The position numbers were made by a program, and so were the translations under genes. The notes under the pieces are model-generated. The model worked only from the letters and a program-made list of their open reading frames with translations. It searched no databases and was not told the DNA's origin. A DNA stretch of 64,000 bases from Mactra quadrangularis. Its lineage: Eukaryota > Mollusca > Bivalvia > Venerida > Mactridae. Positions 11,601 through 22,855 of the stretch are shown here, piece after piece. Location of the stretch: contig CM046305.1 in NCBI GenBank assembly GCA_025267735.1, forward strand, positions 36,167,108 to 36,231,107, written 5' to 3'. Position 1 is the stretch's first letter, and every line of letters starts with the position of its first letter.

Positions 11601-14600
11601 GAAACCAACAAATTCTATAAAATTTCCATACCAGCGATTAAAATCAATAATGGAAAATGTCCCAAAAAATCTGTCCTGTCCGTAGATAACCCTATTTTCT
11701 TAGATAGAGATATAGTACCAATAAAATCATTTTACCCTGAAGAGACCTTCATCTACTGATTGAAAGTATGATATAAGGAGTTTTTAATTTACATTGATAT
11801 AAAAAACATTATAGCCCAAAAAATACCAAAATGTCCTGTCCGTAGAAAGATGTCTTGTCCGTAGATCACCCCTTTTTGTAATAAATAACTAAATATACTC
11901 AATATTTGATATTATAACATAACTCTGACTTTCATTTATTTGTTTTAATACTAATGTACCATAAAAACTTTGTTCTGATTGTATTCCAATTGATAATTTG
12001 AATCAAAAGTAGTTCATGCATTGAAAAATCATAGATTTTGAAATATAATGGGTTTTTTTTTCCATATAACCAAATAAAATGGACAGTTTTTGGACATTTC
12101 TGTTTTCATTACTGTTCAGTAAAAACAAAAAACATTTTCATAAGAGTATAAAACTTCGGCTTTTTTAATTAATCAATACTTTAATTTCTAAAAAAAATGA
12201 TCTACGGACTGGACAAAAAATAACAAACATTCATATAAAATGTTTTTCTGTATATCTGCAGATAGAACATGATTAAATAGTCATGCCTTACCTCAGAAGA
12301 AAAATTAAACAGCCTCAAAAGGCTGAGAAAAGTGAACATGTCAGTAAAAAGACAGTAGTTAAGGTTCAAGTAAAGTCTTCCTTTGCATTAAAAATTGTAA
12401 AATAAAAATGCTCTAACTCTTTCATACTAAAATCCACCAAGAGCAATGTTTTATACATCAAAATGTTCCTTAAGAAACATACAATGTGATGCTGGTAATT
12501 AATTCAGATGAAAATGTTTACCGAAAGATGCATTTGCAAAATTCATGCTGTAAAAATGGAAATACTAAAAGACATCAAGAACATTTTGCGAACTTATTTA
12601 ATATTAAATCATTTACATAACATTGTAGTTCATATTCCAATGAAGGTACTCTTATATGTTTAACCTAAATAAATGTTAAAACAAAACTAAGGCAAACGAA
12701 AAACATTTTGACAGATAAAAGTGTAATAGGTTTTCACGACCCTGTTCCTACTTTCACTTAAGTTTTTCACAGAACGTAAGCATCAGTATGAGGAAATGAA
12801 TGAAAAGGATAAACTGCGAAAGCAGGCAAAGGTAAAATCATTTCTGATCAAATAGTTTCCCTTTCATTCAACAAGTAAGTAGTTAAGTATCTATTCAAAT
12901 AAATAATCATCATCATCAAACTTTTGATTAACAAGCAGGTGTGGGGGCATTATCCACGTCAGTGGGCCCCCTTTCAGGTAGCTGGCTAGCTGCCAATCTG
13001 ATTAAAACCTGATCTAAAATTTTCTCTCGCATACTCGCTAATTTAGATCTGGCCTTTTTCAAACGAAGGTCATGTTCAGGCGACCTTTTCTCATCAAGAA
13101 ATTGTTATGATACGTAACTTGTTTACATAGTCTACGTCACGCAATTTGAAATGAGCCTACCAATTGCAGACTGTGAATAATAATAATTAGCATGCAAAAC
13201 TTGGTCTAAAAATAGAAATTATGAAATCAAAATGTGATTAATAGTGTTTTCGTCTAGATGAAAGCTACGCACTGATTGGTCGAAACAAAGTTCATCTCGA
13301 CGTGACCTTCCACGGAGAAAGTAGAGATCCTGTACCACAACGCTCTACAGGATATCTGTTTACGAAGATTGGCTTGCTGCATGCCTGGCATTTCTCATAC
13401 CTGATCTCCAGGTGTCTCTCTCTCGAGGGTCGATCGCAGAGAGGTTCTATTCTCTGTGATCCCTCTCTGTTAACTGCTTCCGTGTCAACTTAGGCCTTCC
13501 AGGTCTGCGTGTCCCTGTGACCTGCATGGTACTGGTTGCCTTGATTGCGACACTAGATCTTTCTATGTGGCCATACCATTGAAGTCTCCCTTCCCTCAAG
13601 ATGAGGTCCAGGTCTTCTAGGCCGAGCTATTTGAGGAGGTTGTGCGATCTGATGGTGGCAATTTTCTGTTGCAAATCTTCCTGACCATTGCTCGGCCAAG
13701 TAATTGATTAAAGTCACTAGTATTCAACCACTACTCAATATTTTTTTCATCCATGAGATGGAGATTGAAGTTGGATGCTATGTTTTGGCTAGGCTTACAT
13801 TCAGAAAACAGAGTAAAGGACAGAAGGTCCAGCAAGATTTCATTGCAAGAATCCTGGAGATTGATGGTGACGAGTACAAAATGGCATACATGTCACAGAA
13901 AACATTGAAATGACAAACATATTACTACTGGCCTCAGGAGGAGGACATGTCTTGGGAAGATAGGTCTTGTCTTGTAAAACTTGTGCCAGGGCCAGTACTC
14001 TGCAGTGACAAGAGCTCATACAGCAGTTTGATGTTTAAAATGGTGCCTATGTTTGGCAAGATTAGGAAACTAATTCAGTAACAAATATGGAAATATTTTT
14101 CATTCAATAACACAATATTTGAAATTTGTCCTGTCCGTAGATTTACATCAGCTTGACTATTTTACTTCATAAATTGATAAATAATTGGAAGTTACATATT
14201 AAAATGTATTATTCAGACACTTCAAATAGCAGATAACATAAAGCTTAACAACCAGTACAGTTTTGGGGTACTTTGTTATGATGTATATGCTGTCCATATA
14301 TGTTCATATTGGTTTTTCCTGGAAATTGTGTTTTTTCACATTATTGGTGTTTACCAGATGTTTTATTGTTCATACTATTAAAATTTGTTGATTTTCATCC
14401 CAACTTGAAAACACAAGACAAAAGAATGTAAAGAAATATATTTGATAATTATATTTAATATCAAAATGTCCTGTCCGTAGAAAATTTGGTTTCATTTCTA
14501 TATGGTTTTAAGTTAAACCACAAGTTCGTTATCATGTAGTTAATACTGGCAAACTGTATATCATTGGATTTGTAATTGTTTGTAGTTTATCATAAGGTTA

Positions 14601-17600
14601 ATCATTTTCTACTAGATTTTATATGTTTTAGATACTGCAAACAATATGTAGTAAGATACAAATTTTCATGTGAAAAAAAGTTTAAAATAGGATAAAAAAA
14701 TAGTTAAAAATGATGTTCTTTGTTTGCCTTTAGTAAAATTTTGTAGTTAAATACCAGTTCCTTCAGTTAAAAGTTAAAAAATTAATGTTTCTGAAGGAAA
14801 AAACTTTGAAAATAAAGTTTTAAAAAGCATATGTTTAGTTTAGTTTTTACTTTGATTTTGATACTAATTGTGGAAATAATTTATTAGCAAGTCATGTTCT
14901 ATTTATAAAGTATGCACATTTTGAAACCTTGAACCATACCAGATTAGACAAAACAAGAAAAAAAGTCCAAAACAGACTTTGAAATTTTGAGTAAAATGTT
15001 ACACAAATTTGCATCTGATCTTGGCTGAGGCGATTATCAAAACACTGCTTTACTGCTTCCATCTTGAAGAACTGTTGTTACAAGTATGTTTCTGTGATTT
15101 AATTGACACAGTTAATTGTGGCTAAATAAAAAAAAATGGTTCACAGAAATTTAGTTAAGTGTATAATTGCTTAAACTATGCCACACAGTTAAAATATTTA
15201 CAAGTGTTGAAGAGATGCAGCACTACTGTACTTTACCAAGTTATAAATAAGGCCACAACAAGTTGATCATAAAAAAATTATGTTCTACGGATTTTTTTGG
15301 AAAAAAAATGGGGCGAGCGAGCGAAGGAAAATTTTTTTAAAAAGTCTTTATTCACTTGCTTTATATAGCGGTTTGACTAAATTTTTATGAGCGAGCGAGG
15401 AAATAAAAATATTTTTTTTGTAAAAAACCGTCAAAATTAAGGTGCGAGCGAATCCATAGAACATTTGATCAATTTGTTGTGGCCTAAATGTAATTTTTTA
15501 ATAATAATTAATGTATTTAATCAACTTTTCAGGCACATGCAGTTGATCCATTTCATATCAAACATTTAGATGTTTTTGCTTACCTGTTATTTAAAGAAAA
15601 GAAAACAACAGAATTACATAGGTAAGTTTTATTCTTATTTATTTACTGTACATTTGTGTACAAGTATATTACAATTCGGTCAATGACCTTTCACCTCTAC
15701 ATGTCATGTCTCTTATAATATATATTATTACAGTACAATCTCTCTAAACAACACCTGCTGGAAGAAATTGAATTATGTTGCTGTTTTGAGGTTGTTGCTT
15801 TACAGAGTTAAAATTTAATTAAAATTACAGCTAAGGGAAGTATCAAAGCTGTTGTTGTGCAGAGGATTTGTTCTGTCAAGGGTCCCTCTGCAAAGGTTAT
15901 ACTGTGTTTTAAACAGATGGTTGTGAGTACTTTTCTCATTTCATCTGTAATGTAACTACATTAAACATGCTGCTTTTAAAAATATGATTTCTGAACACTC
16001 TTGGTGAAATGAAAATTTGGTCTTATATCAAAAACTTGACAATATTTTGTATTTATTTTATATATTGAACTTAAATATAATATAATTATTTCAAGTTTAT
16101 GTCAACAACTGATGTCGGCTACAGAAGAAGCAGCTGAACCCTGGGTAGCTAATGGATATTATGCTTTACTCAACAAAAAATACTGTAGAGCTATTTACTT
16201 TGCACAAAAGGTATTAACAAAGTTGTGATTACTTACAGCAGTCATAGCCTTATCCCACTAGTTTAAAGACCGGACTAGTGAAGGTTGATTCTGCCTTGTA
16301 AAAATTACTTATTTTATACATTTCTATGTATATCATGATGGGCACAGGTTCAGTAACTTTGGTTTGTGTTTTTTGCAGAGTTATGCCCCTTCACTTGAAG
16401 TTTCACACATATATACAGCATTTTTTTTAAATTTTGTCAATTTTATGAGGATGCAGAACTCAATCATGAATATCATGAATTTAAACGCGATAATTGTCTT
16501 TTAATTCTTTGGAAATACGGATTTAGGTTCCATGAGCTTCCCATTCTAAGTACTACATGCTCGCTTGACCTTAGCTGTTGACACACCTTAAAACAACTTG
16601 ATAATGATAAAACATGAGCTCCCAGAGTAGTTGATGGTGTTGTCCATGGAAAGCTCTTGTTGTGTATGTCAGTATACAGTATCCATTGTTGTTTTTCAGG
16701 CAAACAATATAGACTCTACCAATGTTGAAGCTTTATTATTAAAAGCTACTGGATTGTATGAAATGAATAAAAAGAATGAATCTATAATGCATTTCCAAGA
16801 AGCAATGAGATTAGCTCCCCATAGATTTGAAGCATATAAAGGTATGTCTAACAATGTTATTTTCTTACTTTGGGAATTGTGATGGGACCTTTTAAAATGG
16901 AAAAATGGCGACAAACTGCCAAATGATGAAATTAATGGGAAACACCTGGTTTTTTTGGTAATTTTCAATACTTTAGATTACCTTCAAGTCTTTGCCTTAA
17001 CCCACTAGGCCAAAACTCAGGATGAGTTAAAGCTGATTTGGGCTAGTAAAAATTGCTTATTTTATATATACAGTAGTCAGGCTAGTTGATAAGATTGCCG
17101 TTTTCTATATAGCATGATAAATCAGGCTAGTGCTTGATAAAATTTAAGGCAATGTCTGGCTTCACTAAGAGTTATATTCTGAGGATTATTTTAGTCTTTA
17201 AAAATTTTTGAAAAGCAAAATAGTTTGACAAGTTCAATGTGTCGCTATTGCATGTTGTATGTAAATCATTAACAATGTAGGACAGTTTCCATGTGTTCTG
17301 CAAATAACTACAGTGTCATCCATTATTACCATTACTATCCTTAACAATAATAATTGTACAAAGTACCATTACACTCCTTTGTATGGTTACAATCTGTTAT
17401 AATTATCTTAATGTGTAAATATATTTGAAACGAAATTTAATTGCACTGTATAACCTCTTTAGTGCGGTCCTCTACAGAACAAATCCTCTGCACAACAACA
17501 GCTTTAGATATTTCCTATAGTCAAAGTTTTTTAATAGAAATTAACCTCTACGGAGCAACAACCTCTAAACAGCAACACAATTTAGTTCCTCCCTGTGGGT

Positions 17601-20600
17601 GTTGTTCAAGAGGGGTTGTACTGTATTTATAAAAACCAGCTTTTTACATGTGTAAAGGTAATTTTGAATGGCACTGTATACCCGGTATTGTATTTTTTCG
17701 GCTTAGGTATATGCAAATGGTATTAAACTGTACTGGTTGTCCCAGGTCAATTTGCATAAGCTATAACATTGATGCCTATATGAAACTTTGTTCATTATTA
17801 TATTTGTATTTAAAGGTTTAACAGACTGTTACTTATCAACCAACAGATTAAGAGAAGCTCTTGGTCTTGGTGGACGTGCCATTAAAACAATAGGTGGAAA
17901 TGTTAGAACTTTAACGGTAAATACTTGAATTGTTACACTATAAACTGTAATATTATGCATGTATATTCAATATGGTTTTTGTTGATTAGGTGTTGTCAAA
18001 TATTTGTCTGTGCTTCAAGTTTACATAGGAAGTTTAAGTACTTGAGTAAAGTTTGATGGTTATATGTTCTGATATTGTTGAATCTTATTCAACTGTCAGT
18101 GAGGCATATATTAATCCAGCTGATTAAAATATTTGGTATTTGTTTGATAACACTTGCCCATGGCAACAAAAATTCCTAATGGGCATCCAAAGATTTTAGA
18201 ATTGAAACAACATGTATTTATTTCGATGCTTGTTAGTTTTTAGTTGATTTAGGTTCAAAAACTTTAAAGCAATTTGGAATTATGCAAGACACATATTGAA
18301 CAGCAGAATAAAATATTCATAAATCAGTTCTTTATGTATGATAAAAATTCATGATAAAAAAATTATATGTTTATATCATTCCAGTTATATGGCTCCATAA
18401 TTGCTAAAAGTCCTACATCAATGATAAAGGTATGTACATTATAGCAATTTATTTTATATGTGAAATTATGAGTTCATTAACTGACTGGAACTAACCTAAT
18501 TAATTACTTTCTTATTGTATAAAACACAGTCCAGCTTTCATTTGTGAATCTGGAAATATTGCAAACTTACTTTATTTTATTTTTCATTGAATACTTGTAA
18601 GTTTTTAATCAATGTAGATCTAATTATAGGCATAATACCAGTAAATTTTTATTCAGAAAACCTTAAAAGAAGTTTGTTTAATCTTAAGTTAAAAGTAAAA
18701 TTCCAATTTGAAAATACTTATCCTTTGGGATTTTATCTGCAATTGCTGTACAAGAAGATGACATTTTACTTTGTTTCTACAGGCCAAGCCATATTTAGAA
18801 AAAGCAATGAAACTAGATCCTACAAACTTAGATCCTGTGTATGTAATGGCGGATGTATTAATGGAAGAAAAAATGTATGATAAGGGTATTGAACTGTAAG
18901 TAGCCTCTCCCTATGGACTTAACATTTAAAATCTATTTTTAAAAGTTCATGAATAAAAAACACTGAATTTTTAGCAGGATTTTTCAACGAAAAAATGTAT
19001 TGGGTGTCTGGTTTCATTAACAGTTGCCTGAAAGTTTTTCTTTACCATATATTTCTGCCATTTATTGTCAGATCTTTATGAAACTTCATACAATGATTAC
19101 ATACCCATCTGTTGAAAAGAATTAGACAGTAACCACACCTCCACCTGCCTTTATTATGGATTATTTGCCTTTGTAATTTTTGCGTTAAAGTTTTTAAATT
19201 CCGACTTTAATGTGGTTTCCACATTACATTTCTTGTTTTAATTGTGATTTTATGCTATTTTTATGTGATTCAATGTGAAATGCAATCAAATATATAGACT
19301 GTATACTTTTGTGCTATGGGTTTATAATCAGTGGGTTTATGTATGCTTTCTGATTAAAAGTATTTTAAATGGCCTAAAATTCATATGAATAAAAAGCATT
19401 CAAAGAAAGAGCTATCATAATTGGAAGCATGTTACAAATTCTACTATACATGTACTTTGTGTGACATTCAAATTCTTGTGTCCAAAAAGTGTGTATTAGT
19501 GCAGTTCATATATTTTAAAAGAACTATTATCGTATGCAATAAAAGATTTATATACTTAAATTGTATATATTTCTATTCAGGTTGAGAACATATTTACAAA
19601 ATCAAAGTACATGTAGACTACATACATTACTGGCAGATTTCTTAAATCAAATTGGTGATGAGGCTGAGGCTTTAGAACATTTTCATAAAGGTTTAGGGTA
19701 AGTTTGTAATAGATTTGATTTTGAACTCAAGTTAATGGGATTTTCCAGCATAAAAACTTGATTTGTACCAGATGTACCTATGCAGAAATGAACTGAAATA
19801 CAAATACGTGTACACTGAACAAAACTTCACTCTGGCCTTTACAATTTTGTATGATAACTGCTGATTATTGATATCCAGCATGCTGATGATCTTTCACTGT
19901 ACCCACTTACATCTGGGTGGAGTGAAACAACTGTGGGTAAATTTCTTGCTCAAGGAAATTAGCAGTTCTCTTAATGGGGTTTGAACATGGACCTCTCGAT
20001 CATCTCTTACCACTGAATTACTGCTCCTGCACCTAATATAGGAATGGGCGTGGCCGAATAGCCAGGTCCGTATTGGTTCAAATCCTACTCAAAACCTACA
20101 CTGTTGTCTCCTTGACCTAGAAACTTTATCCTACTTGCTGAATACTGGATGGACCAGGAAGCAGACTCATAAGTGATTAATCTAAGTTGTAAGAACTTGT
20201 TTCACAATAAAGCTAAAATAGATTAGTATGTACATAAAAAGAATGCTCTTAATATTGACATCACGTATGTTATATACATTATTTAATGCATGCACTGCTC
20301 CTACACTTAATATTGACATGATATATTTACATATTTTGTGTATATTATCTACAGACTTGATAGAACTAATATTCAAGCTAGACAAGGTTTAGAAAGAATA
20401 GAGAAACAAGGTAACACTGGTATAGATTCTATAGATTCAAATTATGATGTAGAAGTTGATGATATAGATACCAGTGGTAATGGGGTAAGTTTTCTATCTA
20501 TATAATACTTGGGTATATTCTGTATACAGTGCCCTCTAAAAGTTCTTGGACTTTTTACGTCTCTACTATGTGGGTTTATTCTATAAACAGTGACCTCCAG

Positions 20601-21693
20601 GAGTTCTTGGACTTTTCATGTCTCTACTACATAGGTATACTCAATTTAGAGTGCTTTCTAAAAGTTCTTGAACTTAAAAAATGTTGATACAAGATGCATA
20701 CTGCTAGTACTTTTACATTGTACTTCAAATTCTAACAGTCATTTGGATTTTCTCTATATAGGCTTAGGAATGTGTGTTATACATTATATACTATGAAATA
20801 TATAGAAGTTATAATTTACCCAAGTTTGATATGCTAATAAAATTACTTGTGATGCAATAAGGGAAAGGTTCTTTTACTATACTAGGAAATAATATTAACT
20901 TATATCTGACATTGCTTCAAAACGTCATAAAAAGTCATGTAAGTATATATTATTGCTGGTAGTGAAAAAGAACCTTTTACATAATAATTCTACTATTATT
21001 AAAGTTCATTCATGTAACATAGTGTAAATCATATGTTGTTAATAACTGCAGATGTTGTAATTCCTTTAGATGAATCTTTGTTTGTTCATTCATGATTTAA
21101 TGTGAATCTGTTCATCCTAAAGCAAGATATTGTCCAAAGACTTGGAGGGCTCAGAGTATTGCAATTCCTTGATTATTTTCAATTTTTAAATAGATCTGAC
21201 ATCAAACATATACTAAATTATGTAATAAAAAAATTTCACACATTCAAATAGACTTGTTTTGGGTAAAGATGCTTAAGTGTTGCCATGGCAATGGTTATTC
21301 AAAGATGTATTCCTAAGTCTTCATGAACTAGAAAATTGCTGCTACTTGCTGTAGTGTTAGAAATGGAACTCAACAGTGATTAATATAAATTGTAAGAAGT
21401 CAAGTTTTCAAAGATCCTAAATTGATTTTTTTTTAAATGTGTTATTATGAATTAAGATGGACATAGTTGTGATGTTAAAACTTAATCTGTGGATAAACAG
21501 CTCCATGTTGTTTTAAATTTCACTTACGTCTCATCAGCATCTAAAGCAGGAAATTTTACCCTTAGCCTTGTTATAGTCATAAAGTTTGCAATTATGATAA
21601 ACATTTTTTTCAATATTCTGTGATGTTTTGTTTCAGCCTGATTTTGGTGGCAGTGATGTGGAGAGTACATGGTCAGATACTGATTTCAGTTAA
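5639..21693 (+). CDS. ANAPC7: Anaphase-promoting complex subunit 7 (APC7), complete, 16 exons
   Basis: APC7 is a TPR scaffold subunit of the nuclear APC/C ubiquitin ligase that triggers anaphase and mitotic exit. Exons: 5639-5701, 6452-6580, 7085-7168, 7872-7955, 8338-8453, 9427-9540, 10428-10608, 15533-15621, 16096-16210, 16700-16841, 17816-17916, 18385-18429, 18783-18895, 19581-19697, 20355-20484, 21637-21693 (TAA at 21691-21693). All introns are GT-AG and frame is continuous, giving about 559 residues, close to the ~565 of vertebrate APC7. Identity rests on collinear matches to known APC7: EVKYKMYQCLLQTKQYKEAM, QRTAKVNLALAKMYTRAG then SYREVLRECPLAL, VDPFHIKHLDVFAYLL, EPWVANGYYALLNKKYCRAI, VEALLLKATGLYEMNKK, HFQEAMRLAPHRFEAYKGL. 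Helix-turn-helix TPR periodicity is evident from about residue 100 to 530. The tail is acidic and Ser-rich (DIDTSGNG... SDVESTWSDTDFS), matching the acidic APC7 C-terminus. Intron 7 (4.9 kb) is swollen by a transposon. Candidate polyadenylation signals are AATAAA-like at about 21925 and 23058. Confidence 0.96.
5813..5905. repeat. Long near-perfect foldback in APC7 intron 1
   Basis: CACAGGTGACAGACTCAATT at 5813 is matched by AATTGAGTCTGTCACCTGTG ending at 5905. The pairing continues inward through TATTATAGTATATATA and its complement, giving arms of about 40 bp and a loop of only a few bases. GGTGCCAG occurs just outside both arms. It is probably a palindromic MITE; its shape also resembles a long precursor hairpin. 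Confidence 0.75.
8500..8760. repeat. Dispersed repeat beginning CCCCCGCTTCGAAGAAGAGG
   Basis: A GC-richer block in APC7 intron 5 starts with the inverted motif CTTCGAAG and GGGGGGTATACTG, followed by GTGCGTCCGTCCG. It ends in GCGGGAGTATCACTAGTGAGC. I recognise this arrangement from memory as a common dispersed repeat of bivalve genomes, which I cannot verify here. The open frame at 8338-8733 is exon 5 of APC7 running into this repeat. Confidence 0.5.
9570..9720 (+). mobile_element. tRNA-derived SINE, partial copy
   Basis: The segment contains GAGCTAATAGTGGGGAAGA... then GAGAGGTCTAAGATTTGAAACC, and the shared body CTGCTAATTTCCTTGAACAA. The same body is found reversed at 19885-20032 (CTGCTAATTTCCTTGAGCAA on the minus strand). 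The A and B boxes are degraded. It lies in APC7 intron 6. Confidence 0.5.
9813..9897. mobile_element. 85-bp palindromic MITE in APC7 intron 6
   Basis: GGGCCCATATTCAC at the left is exactly complementary to GTGAATATGGGCCC at the right. The interior includes TTTTGAGTCTAAAACTGAG and has partial internal symmetry. No coding capacity. Confidence 0.65.
10180..10399. mobile_element. MITE, family 2, second copy, in APC7 intron 6
   Basis: The left end is TCTTTATCTGGAACTCCAAA and the right end, reverse-complemented, is ATAGACTATATCTGGAATTC; both run into a TGGGTTTTTCC stretch. The terminal and internal motifs match the copy at 376-588. It lies just upstream of the exon 7 acceptor at 10428. Confidence 0.6.
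10837..10975. repeat. Imperfect foldback with ACAACTCAA motifs
   Basis: Several copies of ACAACTCAAACC and its complement GGGTTGAGTTGT occur on the two sides of a short centre: 10842-10890 against 10935-10970. It sits just outside the left end of the 4-kb element in intron 7. Probably a decayed MITE. Confidence 0.4.
12283..12405 (+). pseudogene. Short basic ORF inside the transposon relic
   Basis: This 40-residue ORF starts MPYLRRKIKQPQKAEKSEHV and is rich in Lys and Arg. It ends before a poly-A/T stretch. It lies upstream of a second basic fragment with apparent splice signals (12773-12831). I read the pair as the start of a decayed multi-exon transposon-borne gene. No enzyme motif is visible. 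Confidence 0.35.
12773..12831 (+). pseudogene. Basic exon-like fragment inside the transposon relic
   Basis: A 59-bp stretch is bounded by TTTTTCACAG upstream and GTAAAATC downstream. It encodes ERKHQYEEMNEKDKLRKQAK in one frame. Such Arg/Lys-Tyr-Glu repeats occur in proteins of some invertebrate DNA transposons. It does not fit APC7, whose exon 7 joins 15533 directly (FKR to AHAVDP). Confidence 0.35.
13320..13690 (-). pseudogene. LINE retrotransposon ORF2 C-terminal fragment, broken
   Basis: Read on the minus strand the segment encodes LGLEDLDLILREGRLQWYGH followed by IERS, and further on TGTRRPGRPKLTRKQ. These are the hallmarks of the region after the reverse transcriptase in many non-LTR elements (RL.W.GH.ER then RRRGRP). 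In-frame stops follow within about 60 codons. Only this 3' piece is present, 5'-truncated as usual for LINEs. It is nested in the 4-kb relic and antisense to APC7. GC content is clearly higher than the surroundings. Confidence 0.7.
13704..14081 (+). pseudogene. Transposon-associated ORF with one in-frame stop
   Basis: From the Met at 13758 the frame encodes MEIEVGCYVLARLTFRKQSK and then FIARILEIDGDEYKMAYM. It hits a TGA at 13911-13913 and continues in the same frame through YYYWPQEEDMSWEDRSCLVK and KLVPGP to a TAA at 14079-14081. The pattern (barrel-like VG.YVL..., then a WP..ED segment, then a L.PGP segment) resembles, from memory, a small domain found in transposon proteins of aquatic invertebrates. 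The single TGA could be a CGA-to-TGA transition. It lies inside the 4-kb relic. Confidence 0.5.
15251..15484. mobile_element. MITE with TAA target duplication
   Basis: GGCCACAACAAGTTGATCA at the left pairs with TTGATCAATTTGTTGTGGCC at the right. The similarity continues inward to GTTCTACGGATT and AATCCATAGAAC. The 3-bp TAA lies directly outside both ends, as in PIF/Harbinger-type insertions. The interior repeats GCGAGCGAG. It ends about 50 bp before APC7 exon 8. Confidence 0.7.
15730..15905. mobile_element. Mariner-like MITE, family 3, in APC7 intron 8
   Basis: The ends ACAGTACAATCTCTCTAAAC and (reverse-complemented) ACAGTATAACCTTTGCAGAG are inverted repeats and TA dinucleotides flank them. 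An inverted-orientation copy lies at 17445-17625. It contains AACAACA-type motifs throughout and no ORF. Confidence 0.6.
17445..17625. mobile_element. Mariner-like MITE, family 3, second copy, in APC7 intron 10
   Basis: The element begins ACTGTATAACCTCTTTAGTG and ends GAGGGGTTGTACTGTA. The interior CAGAACAAATCCTCTGCACA matches the reverse complement of the copy at 15730-15905. The short open frame across it is not a gene. Confidence 0.6.
19885..20032 (-). mobile_element. tRNA-derived SINE, reverse orientation, in APC7 intron 14
   Basis: On the minus strand it begins GGAGCAGTAATTCAGTGGTA (A-box-like), then GGTCCATGTTCAAACCCC (B box). The body CTGCTAATTTCCTTGAGCAA and CACTCCACCCAGATGTAAGT is shared with the copies at 2375-2853 and 9570-9720. 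Confidence 0.65.
20043..20226 (+). mobile_element. tRNA-derived SINE, second family, in APC7 intron 14
   Basis: It begins GGAATGGGCGTGGCCGAATA, resembling a tRNA-Ser-type A box, followed by TTGGTTCAAATCCTACTCAA, a clean B box. The body (GACCTAGAAACTTTATCCTA, then AGTGATTAATCTAAGTTGTA) matches 23600-23768. It ends in an A-rich tail near AAAGCTAAAATAG. Confidence 0.65.
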
Positions 21694-21968
21694 CCTTTGA
21701 TCTCCAGGACACATTACATCTTACATACATCACCCTCATAAAGTTTGTGGATAAATGACATTTTGGAAAAAACTGATTATATGAAGGCTAAACATAAAAT
21801 TGATTTAGTAAGACCTTAGATTGTGCATTTGTGTTTTGACATCAAGCCTGTAAGCTATATATTAAAGACAGAATGTTTCAAAGTTTTTTATAATCAGATT
21901 TATGTGTAGCATGTTTTATTTATAATAAATAATGAAAAGTAAATGTGAGAGAAAAGCTTTGTTAATTT

Positions 21969-22855
21969 CAGGGGTGGAGAATTACTATACTGGACTTGTC
22001 TGACTCATGAATACATTTACATCTACAGACAAGTCAATATATCTATCCCATTTGTCTGTGGACAAGAAATAGTTTTTTACTGTAAATAAAATAAAAAGCG
22101 GTACTCTGTTATGTAGATGTTTCAATGCTTCATTCATGTTCAACCGTAAACAATTTCTTGTCAATAATTTATTTATTATTACCTGATTCCTTATATAAAT
22201 ATAATTTGATATTATTGACTGTTTTCCACGTTTGCGAGCTGTTTCTGGGCAATAGTTATGACTTTTTCCTGCACATGCTCTGATGTCACGCTGTAATACT
22301 TTAACTGTTACTGTACTGACATAAGAGAGGTAGCTGCTTTCGAAAGCATCAATCGTCAATCGATCTTGATTATAAGCCAGACTTAAACATGTCAACAACT
22401 AAATGTAGTTCATATTGAAAAAGTTAAATAATTAATACTTACGAGTATATTTGCAAAACTATTTTCTTGGTGTTTTTTCTTCCACTAGTACAATGTACTG
22501 TTTAAACAGTAATTGATCAGGTAATAAATCAGGTATTTCATATGTGACTGGAACATTCAAACAATTTTCCCCCGGTATTGCGGATAGTGTTTTAACTGTT
22601 GCTGTTGGCCTATGGCCTCAAGAAACAGTTAAAAACACTAGCTCCTCAACTTCAGGCCAACAGTTTGACTGTTTCCAAATCACATATGGAATAACTGTAT
22701 ACTTATAGTATGCATTTTATATCATAGTTTTCATTATTTCTTTTTAAGTATTGAATTTCTGGGCAAGTGTTTTTTTTATTCTGGACAAATTGATGCTTTT
22801 ATATAACATCACTTGCCCGTGGACAAGTTTTACAAAGTTGGAATTCCACACCCCT
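21969..22855. mobile_element. Possible hAT-type element, 0.9 kb, downstream of APC7
   Basis: The left end CAGGGGTGGAGAATTAC and right end (reverse-complemented) CAGGGGTGTGGAATTCCAAC are imperfect inverted repeats of CAGGGGTG type, common in hAT elements. ACTTGTC motifs recur near both ends. No matching 8-bp flanks are seen. A 137-codon frame at 21985-22398 on the minus strand has no recognisable motif. An inner palindrome (GTTTTAACTGTT and its partner) is centred near 22610. Confidence 0.4.

Larger units (their letters stand above)
11077..15033. mobile_element. 4-kb DNA transposon relic with perfect 29-bp terminal inverted repeats, in APC7 intron 7
   Basis: The 29 bases at 11077-11105 (starting TCGCCTCAGCCAAGATCAGA) are exactly repeated in inverse orientation at 15005-15033. 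Inside are plus-strand coding remnants (12283-12405, 12773-12831, 13704-14081) and a minus-strand LINE fragment. The motif CCTGTCCGTAGA recurs at 11675, 11835, 14130 and 14470, with CTTGTCCGTAGA at 11854. I find no clear target duplication. I saw no transposase catalytic core, so the copy looks non-autonomous or broken. The superfamily is not identified. APC7 exons on both sides remain in frame, so the insertion is spliced out. Confidence 0.7.

Noticed and set aside
12773..12831. Possible extra APC7 exon in intron 7
   Set aside because: It has splice-like borders, but APC7 homology passes directly from exon 7 (FKR) to 15533 (AHAVDP), and inclusion would break the TPR; it fits the transposon instead.
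21985..22398. 137-codon minus-strand frame downstream of APC7
   Set aside because: No motif, no codon pattern, and it lies inside a probable hAT-type element.
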